Made by a program: the position numbers and the translations under genes. Shown here one piece after another: positions 58,839 through 64,000 of a stretch of 64,000 nucleotides of DNA (its first letter is position 1; the number at the start of each line of letters is the position of its first letter). The stretch is from ELB16-189 sp018266435 (lineage in GTDB: Bacteria > Bacteroidota > Bacteroidia > Cytophagales > Cyclobacteriaceae). The stretch lies in NCBI GenBank assembly GCA_030123525.1, contig CP126125.1:2976001-3040000 (forward strand), in the 5' to 3' direction. A model generated the notes under the pieces. That model searched no databases. It was not told where the DNA came from and saw only the letters and a program-made list of their open reading frames with translations.

Positions 58839-58873
58839 ATCGCCCCGCTAACGCATTCCGTTAGCGGGGCGAT
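58839..58873 (+). promoter_or_regulatory. Strong hairpin before leuC, possible attenuator or protein-binding site
   Basis: A perfect 15-bp stem, ATCGCCCCGCTAACG with CGTTAGCGGGGCGAT, and a 5-nt loop. The tail TTGCATTTT is only moderately T-rich, 37 nt before the leuC start. A frame rich in Leu, Ile and Val runs into it from 58776 but lacks a normal start codon, so a leader peptide is not proven. Confidence 0.65.
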
Positions 58874-58894
58874 TGCATTTTAAACTATTGATGA

Positions 58895-58910
58895 CAAACT
58901 AACAGTTGTT
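58895..58910 (+). promoter_or_regulatory. 16-nt element CAAACTAACAGTTGTT before leuC
   Basis: Identical to the element before ilvE (58478-58493, minus strand). It abuts the GTG start codon of leuC. No Shine-Dalgarno sequence is present, as is usual in this phylum. Confidence 0.6.
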
Positions 58911-60320
58911 GTGAGTACACCAAAAACAATATTTGAAAAGATATGGAATGCACACGTAGTCAAGCATTCTGAGGGTTACCCGGATGCATTGTTTATCGAC
59001 CGTCACTTTATTCACGAAGTAACGAGCCCCCAGGCTTTTGATGGATTGCGTAAACGTGGCATCAAGGTATTTAATACCAGCCGGACTACTGCAACAGCCG
59101 ACCACAACGTTCCAACAAAAGACCAACACCTGCCGATTAAAGAAGCACTGAGCCGCCACCAGGTAGATACACTCAGAAAAAACTGCAAAGAATTTGGTGT
59201 AGAGTTGTATGACCTTGGGCATCCTTTTCAGGGTATCGTTCACATCATCGGGCCAGAGTTAGGGTTGACCTTGCCGGGCATGACCATTGTGTGTGGCGAT
59301 AGTCACACCAGCACACACGGAGCATTTGGCAACATTGCTTTTGGTATCGGCACCAGTGAAGTAGAACAAGTGTTGGCCACCCAATGTATTTTACAATACA
59401 AACCTAAAACCATGAAAATTGAAATCAATGGTGTATTGGGTAAAGGGGTGGTGAGCAAAGACATTATTTTATACATCATTTCAAAAATATCAGCCAGTGG
59501 AGCCACTGGCTTTTTTGTTGAGTATGCGGGCAGCACCATCCGCAGCCTAACGATGGAAGCACGAATGACCATCTGCAACATGAGTATTGAAATGGGAGCA
59601 CGTGGAGGGCTGATCGCTCCGGATGAAACAACTTTTAATTATATCAAAGAAAGAAAGTTTGCCCCGCAAGGCGCGGCATTTGACCTGGCAGTGAAGAACT
59701 GGAAACAACTAGCAACAGACGAGGGGGCTGTGTACGATAAAGTTCTGAAATTTGACGCGGCCGATATTGCCCCGATGATCACCTATGGTACCAATCCGGG
59801 TATGGGGATAAAAATTACTGATCGTATTCCAAGACCAGAAGAATTAAAAGATACTTCTGAGCAAACGTCTTTTAAAAAATCATTGGAATATATGGGGCTG
59901 AAGCCGGGGAGTCAGTTGCTCGGACAGCCGATTGATTATGTTTTCATCGGCAGTTGCACTAATGCACGCATTGAAGACCTGCGCCTGGTGGCTAACATAG
60001 TAAAAGGAAAAAAGAAAGCCGGCAGTGTAGAAGTATGGGTGATTCCCGGATCGAAGCAAGTAGAGGAGCAAGCCAAGAAAGAAGGGCTCGATATAATATT
60101 TAATGCGGCTGGCTTTGAATTGCGTAGCCCCGGTTGTTCGGCTTGCTTAGGTATGAACGAAGACAAAGTTCCCCCAGGAAAATATTGCATCAGCACTTCT
60201 AACCGGAATTTTGAAGGAAGACAAGGGCCCAAGTCGCGCACATTTTTAGCAAGCCCGCTGAGTGCTGCGGTAGCTGCGATCACCGGAAAGGTTACTGACG
60301 TGAGAGAATTTGTTAATTAA
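58911..60320 (+). CDS. leuC: 3-isopropylmalate dehydratase large subunit
   Basis: 469 residues with a GTG start (no ATG in frame upstream before the element at 58895). Aconitase-family domains: VCGDSHTSTHGAFGNIAFGIGTSEVE, the first cluster cysteine in FIGSCTNARIEDLR and the pair in GCSACLGMNEDK bind the [4Fe-4S] cluster. With LeuD it isomerises 2- to 3-isopropylmalate. First gene of the leu operon. The cluster is sensitive to oxidants and NO. Confidence 0.97.
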   Translation: MSTPKTIFEKIWNAHVVKHSEGYPDALFIDRHFIHEVTSPQAFDGLRKRGIKVFNTSRTTATADHNVPTKDQHLPIKEALSRHQVDTLRKNCKEFGVELYDLGHPFQGIVHIIGPELGLTLPGMTIVCGDSHTSTHGAFGNIAFGIGTSEVEQVLATQCILQYKPKTMKIEINGVLGKGVVSKDIILYIISKISASGATGFFVEYAGSTIRSLTMEARMTICNMSIEMGARGGLIAPDETTFNYIKERKFAPQGAAFDLAVKNWKQLATDEGAVYDKVLKFDAADIAPMITYGTNPGMGIKITDRIPRPEELKDTSEQTSFKKSLEYMGLKPGSQLLGQPIDYVFIGSCTNARIEDLRLVANIVKGKKKAGSVEVWVIPGSKQVEEQAKKEGLDIIFNAAGFELRSPGCSACLGMNEDKVPPGKYCISTSNRNFEGRQGPKSRTFLASPLSAAVAAITGKVTDVREFVN

Positions 60321-60388
60321 AGAAACCGAATACTAAGGCTCACCCGCAGAGCCTTAGTAATTCAGAACCGAGGAACAAGGATTAAGAT

Positions 60389-60973
60389 ATGAAAGAAAAA
60401 TTTACAACATTAAAAACAACAGGAGTACCTCTGGCGATGGAGAACATTGACACAGACCAGATTATTCCCGCGCGTTTTTTGAAAGCGACCACAAGGGAAG
60501 GCTTTGGGGAAAACCTTTTTCGTGATTGGAGGTATGATAACGACAATCAACCAATCAAAAGTTTTGTATTGAATGACGCCAAGTATTCAGGAAAAATTTT
60601 GATAGCAGGAAAAAACTTTGGTTGCGGCAGCAGCCGCGAGCATGCCGCCTGGTCTATCTATGATTATGGTTTTCGTGTGATTGTGAGCAGCTTCTTTGCC
60701 GATATTTTTAAAAACAACGCGCTCAACAACGGATTACTGCCCATTGTAGTCTCTGATAGTTTTTTGCTACAACTACTTGCCTTGATAGAGGAGAAGCCTT
60801 CAACTGAAATTATAGTCAACCTGGAGAATCAATTTTTACAAGTTGGATCAGTCAGGGAGAATTTTGAAATCAATGCATACAAAAAAACATGCCTGATGAG
60901 TGGCTACGATGATATTGATTATTTATTAAGCCTGAATAACGAAATAAAAAAATTTGATTTAGCACATTCATAG
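60389..60973 (+). CDS. leuD: 3-isopropylmalate dehydratase small subunit
   Basis: 194 residues. ENIDTDQIIPARFL at the start and GKNFGCGSSREHAAWSIYDYGFRVI, the swivelling domain signature of LeuD. It follows leuC by 68 bp and precedes leuB. Confidence 0.97.
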   Translation: MKEKFTTLKTTGVPLAMENIDTDQIIPARFLKATTREGFGENLFRDWRYDNDNQPIKSFVLNDAKYSGKILIAGKNFGCGSSREHAAWSIYDYGFRVIVSSFFADIFKNNALNNGLLPIVVSDSFLLQLLALIEEKPSTEIIVNLENQFLQVGSVRENFEINAYKKTCLMSGYDDIDYLLSLNNEIKKFDLAHS

Positions 60974-61039
60974 CTTTTGCCTGCGGGTTTTGAACAGATA
61001 ACTCATGACTTGCCATGTAAAGCACATAGCCTAATAGGA

Positions 61040-62137
61040 ATGAAAAAAAGAATTATTATACTCCCCGGAGATGGTATCGGTAAAGAAGTAACTACCGAAG
61101 GAAAAAAAGTATTAGATAAAATTGCCGAAACCTTTGGTCATCAATTTGAATACGACTACGCTTCAATCGGTCATGAAGCCATAGAAGCGACCGGAAACCC
61201 GCTGCCCGATGAGACGCTGGAGAAACTAAAAAAATGTGATGCAATCTTATTCGGTGCGGTTGGACATCCTACCTATGACAATGACCCCACACTCAAGGTG
61301 CGCCCCGAACAAGGGTTGTTGAAGATGCGCAAAGAATTAGGCCTGTACGCCAACCTACGCCCGATTAAATTGTTTGACGAACTGCTTGGAGCCTCGAGTA
61401 TCAAACCAGAAATTTTAAAAGGCTCAGATATTTTATTTTTTCGTGAACTGACAGGCGATGTGTATTTTGGTGAAAAAGGCAGAAAAGACGACCGCAATAC
61501 CGCTTACGATCTGATGATCTATCAGCGTTTTGAAGTAGAGCGCATTGCTCACAAAGCGTTTCAGGCGGCACAAACAAGAAAAAAGAAAGTCACAAGTGTT
61601 GACAAGGCCAATGTGCTAGAAAGTTCGCGGTTGTGGAGAGAAGTAGTTCAGGAAATAGGAAAACAATATCCCGATGTAACACTCGAACACCAGTTTGTAG
61701 ATGCTGCAGCCATGAAGTTGATTCAAACTCCACGCAGCTTTGATGTGGTGCTTACCGGAAACTTATTTGGCGACATACTTACAGATGAGGCTTCGCAAAT
61801 TGCCGGGTCCATGGGTATGTTGGCATCGGCATCAGTGGGGGATAAGGTTGGTTTATACGAGCCCATCCATGGCAGCGCACACGACATTACCGGTAAGGGG
61901 ATCGCCAACCCGCTAGCCTCAATTTTATCGGCTGCGCTTTTGCTGGATATTTCTTTTGGAATGAAAGAAGAATCTGAAACCGTAATTGCTGCCGTTGAAT
62001 CTGTTTTGAAGCAAGGATTCCGCACCGGAGACATTGCTGATACATCCACCGACAAGACAAAGATTTTGAATACGCACGTAATGGGAAGTGAAGTAGCAAA
62101 AAACATTAAAAAAATTAAATCATTTGCTCAAGCTTAA
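61040..62137 (+). CDS. leuB: 3-isopropylmalate dehydrogenase
   Basis: 365 residues from the ATG at 61040, where KKRIIILPGDGIGKEV begins as in other LeuB proteins; an upstream in-frame TTG at 60977 adds 21 residues without family similarity. FREL for isopropylmalate recognition (ILFFRELTGDVYFG), NLFGDILTDEASQIAGSMGM and EPIHGSAHDITGKGIANP are all present. NAD-dependent oxidative decarboxylation in leucine synthesis. Confidence 0.96.
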   Translation: MKKRIIILPGDGIGKEVTTEGKKVLDKIAETFGHQFEYDYASIGHEAIEATGNPLPDETLEKLKKCDAILFGAVGHPTYDNDPTLKVRPEQGLLKMRKELGLYANLRPIKLFDELLGASSIKPEILKGSDILFFRELTGDVYFGEKGRKDDRNTAYDLMIYQRFEVERIAHKAFQAAQTRKKKVTSVDKANVLESSRLWREVVQEIGKQYPDVTLEHQFVDAAAMKLIQTPRSFDVVLTGNLFGDILTDEASQIAGSMGMLASASVGDKVGLYEPIHGSAHDITGKGIANPLASILSAALLLDISFGMKEESETVIAAVESVLKQGFRTGDIADTSTDKTKILNTHVMGSEVAKNIKKIKSFAQA

Positions 62138-62162
62138 AGCTTGTAGTATAAATTAAAAAATT

Positions 62163-63323
62163 ATGGCTAAAAAAATTCAGATTTTCGATACAACACTTCG
62201 CGATGGCGAGCAGGTTCCCGGCTGTCAGTTGAAGACGGAAGAAAAAATTGTTATTGCCCGAGAGCTTGAGTTGCTTGGGGTAGATGTAATTGAAGCCGGA
62301 TTCCCAATTTCCAGTCCCGGAGATTTTCTTTCGGTTGTGGAGATTTCAAAAGCAGTAAAAAAAGTAACGGTCTGCGGGCTTACCCGCGCAAAGAAAGACG
62401 ATATTGATGTAGCGGCCGAAGCGCTCCGGCATGCTCATCGGGGGCGCATCCACACCGGCATTGGTTCAAGCGATGTACACATTAAACACAAATTTAAAAG
62501 CACTCGCCAACAAGTACTCGAGCAAGGTGCTTGGGCCGTGGCGTATGCCAAGAGTAAAGGCTATGAAGTAGAGTTTTTTGCCGAAGATGCCGGACGAGCT
62601 GACCTGACTTTTCTATCTCAATTGATTGAGGCTGTCATTGCGGCTGGCGCAGATGTAGTAAACATTCCTGACACTACCGGGTATTGTTTGCCTAATCTTT
62701 ACGGTAAACGAATCAAACACTTGGTGGAAAATGTAAAGAACATAGATCAAGCCATCATCTCGGTGCATTGCCACAATGATTTGGGCCTGGCCACAGCCAA
62801 CACTATTTCAGGATTGATTAACGGAGCACGTCAGGCAGAAGTAACGATCAATGGTATCGGTGAACGGGCGGGCAACACCTCATTAGAAGAGGTAGCTATG
62901 ATTTTGCAGGTACATAGAGATTTAGAATTGACCACTAACATCAAATCAGAAAAAATTTACGCTATCAGTAAGTTGGTATCGGGTATGATGCGCATGCCTG
63001 TGCAAGCCAACAAAGCAATTGTAGGTGCCAATGCGTTTGCTCATTCATCCGGCATTCACCAGGATGGGTTTTTAAAGCATGCTGAAAACTACGAAATCAT
63101 AAACCCGGCACAGGTGGGCGTACCGTCTTCATCCATTGTATTGACGGCACGAAGCGGAAGAGCTGCCCTTAAACACAGGATGGAGCTGCTTGGTCATAAA
63201 TACGAAGGCGAAGAACTCAATACACTGTATGAGAATTTTCTATTAGTAGCCGATGAGAAAAAAGAAGTAAAAGACGAAGACCTGCAAGTGTTGGCGGCCA
63301 ATTTACCGGTATTAGTACGATAG
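62163..63323 (+). CDS. leuA: 2-isopropylmalate synthase, short form without the regulatory domain
   Basis: 386 residues. The HMGL-like TIM barrel has IFDTTLRDGEQVPGCQLKTEEK, the metal ligands in HCHNDLGLATANTI, and NGIGERAGNTSLEEV; FAHSSGIHQDGFLK marks the C-terminal subdomain. E. coli LeuA (about 520 residues) has a further C-terminal leucine-binding domain, absent here, so allosteric feedback of the usual type is not expected. The family also contains citramalate and homocitrate synthases; the place after leuCDB favours LeuA. Short LeuA proteins are frequent in Bacteroidota. Confidence 0.9.
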   Translation: MAKKIQIFDTTLRDGEQVPGCQLKTEEKIVIARELELLGVDVIEAGFPISSPGDFLSVVEISKAVKKVTVCGLTRAKKDDIDVAAEALRHAHRGRIHTGIGSSDVHIKHKFKSTRQQVLEQGAWAVAYAKSKGYEVEFFAEDAGRADLTFLSQLIEAVIAAGADVVNIPDTTGYCLPNLYGKRIKHLVENVKNIDQAIISVHCHNDLGLATANTISGLINGARQAEVTINGIGERAGNTSLEEVAMILQVHRDLELTTNIKSEKIYAISKLVSGMMRMPVQANKAIVGANAFAHSSGIHQDGFLKHAENYEIINPAQVGVPSSSIVLTARSGRAALKHRMELLGHKYEGEELNTLYENFLLVADEKKEVKDEDLQVLAANLPVLVR

Positions 63324-63324
63324 G

Positions 63325-64000
63325 TTATTGATGTTTAAAAAGGAGTGGATCAGTTTCTTTCTTTTCTTCCTTCTTATGTTTACCAAACGTATAACCTATG
63401 AAAATGCTCAGGCTTTTATTGTAAATTTTCTGCTGAGGCAACTCCGGAGCATTGACTATTACGATAGCATCAGCGTTTTCATAGATTGGAACAAACCCAT
63501 AAGTATATCGTCCTCCAATGGTAATGCCCCACTTGGTTTGGTACTCCAAACCAAATACTATACCCGCATCAATTTTCTGACGATAGTGGGAGAGCCTTGG
63601 GGCAGTACCAAAATCCTGGGTGTTGGTGGTGAGGTTTCCCAAGCTATCTTTACTTTGTACACTGGCTGAAAGAAGCATGCTTATGTACGGCCCCGCCAGC
63701 AGTTGAAATCCTTTGTAATGAAAAGTTGGCGAGAACGGATACACCACAATGTACTGGCTTTTCAAATTGCTGTTGTATTGTTGGTTCCATTTATCTTTTA
63801 TTTTCAATACAGCGCCTTTCTGAGTTGTGAGCACTTCTGATTTAAGCCATAAATGCTTGTACAATTTTGAATCAACATAAACACCAAACAAAAATCCACC
63901 CAGCGGTTCAGCACTTCCATTATTAGAAAGCTGATTCAAATCAGATCCGAAAACATTGGCCGATGTATAGCCAGCTTTGATACCAATTCTCGTTTCTCCC
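63325..64000 (-). CDS. Outer-membrane beta-barrel protein, 5' end outside the window
   Basis: Partial: the frame stays open to the end of the window, so the start and signal peptide lie beyond 64000; the codon at 63939 is only an internal TTG. The readable part begins GETRIGIKAGYTSANVFGSD and continues with barrel strands (GGFLFGVYVDSKLYKHLWLKSEV, GFQLLAGPYISMLL, KWGITIGGRYTYGF, SLSIFIGYTFGK). It resembles PorT-like/OMP_b-brl_2 proteins of Bacteroidota. The stop is one base beyond that of leuA, and the two genes converge. Confidence 0.8.
   Translation of the reverse strand, partial: GETRIGIKAGYTSANVFGSDLNQLSNNGSAEPLGGFLFGVYVDSKLYKHLWLKSEVLTTQKGAVLKIKDKWNQQYNSNLKSQYIVVYPFSPTFHYKGFQLLAGPYISMLLSASVQSKDSLGNLTTNTQDFGTAPRLSHYRQKIDAGIVFGLEYQTKWGITIGGRYTYGFVPIYENADAIVIVNAPELPQQKIYNKSLSIFIGYTFGKHKKEEKKETDPLLFKHQ

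Noticed and set aside
60977..61039. TTG start giving a 21-residue extension of LeuB
   Set aside because: The extension has no similarity to LeuB, and a normal ATG precedes the conserved N-terminus.

Overview
The window looks like chromosome from a member of the Bacteroidota, probably a Cytophagales-type, gliding or T9SS-bearing, environmental bacterium. Evidence: several promoters carry the Bacteroidota -7 element TAnnTTTG (for example 2010-2017, 7362-7369, 9029-9036); the giant surface protein ends in a type IX secretion (T9SS) sorting domain; there is a SprB-type repeat protein, a bacillithiol gene (bshB1), a short 287-residue primary sigma factor, and many outer-membrane beta-barrels. No species is claimed.

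Layout. 1-1.2 kb: a broken SDR gene end and an Ada-like alkyl-DNA repair regulator. 1.4-5.9 kb: a nitrosative-stress / Fe-S repair locus, bracketed by two Rrf2 regulators with a three-cysteine signature; it encodes an ScdA/RIC di-iron repair protein with an extra DUF2249 domain, a DUF1858-DUF2249-DUF2249 protein, a 12-TM oxidase/NnrS-like membrane protein and a MIP18/SufT-like protein. A perfect 34-bp palindrome sits directly upstream of the ScdA promoter. 5.9-17.5 kb: housekeeping genes (TPR protein, LptF/G, rpsO-pnp, primary sigma factor, trxB, bshB1, pdxH, yqgE, DUF349 protein) and tRNA-Thr. 17.8-28.6 kb: a secreted small protein, an 8.6-kb gene for a 2874-residue surface protein (13 Asp-box-like propeller repeats, 22 IPT/TIG repeats of exactly 240 bp, T9SS domain) and a secreted caspase-family protein, all codirectional.

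28.5-45.3 kb: a 16-kb island flanked by 447-bp direct repeats (28513-28959 and 44903-45349, 3 mismatches). It holds a surface-glycan cluster (GT9, GT4, three GT2, two O-antigen ligase/polymerase-like proteins, a radical SAM protein, a methyltransferase, a nucleotidyltransferase) and an ECF sigma operon (sigma factor, membrane-anchored beta-barrel protein, SprB/cytochrome c protein, YceI, DUF5777). The repeats carry the 3' end of the caspase gene, a shared terminator and the 3' end of a 612-residue conserved protein, so the two host genes were once convergent neighbours and the island separated them.

45-52.6 kb: the 612-residue protein, an M1 metallopeptidase, a Tat-exported phospholipase C and a lipoprotein. 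52.6-63.3 kb: the complete branched-chain amino-acid pathway as two divergent operons, ilvE-ilvD-ilvB-ilvN-ilvC (minus strand) and leuC-leuD-leuB-leuA (plus strand). Their shared 444-bp control region has a clear, unannotated ilv attenuator: a 27-codon leader peptide with an Ile-Ile-Ile-Leu-Leu run, an intrinsic terminator, and a competing pairing that overlaps the leader stop codon. A 15-bp-stem hairpin precedes leuC, and the same 16-nt sequence lies just before both ilvE and leuC. The window ends inside an outer-membrane beta-barrel gene.
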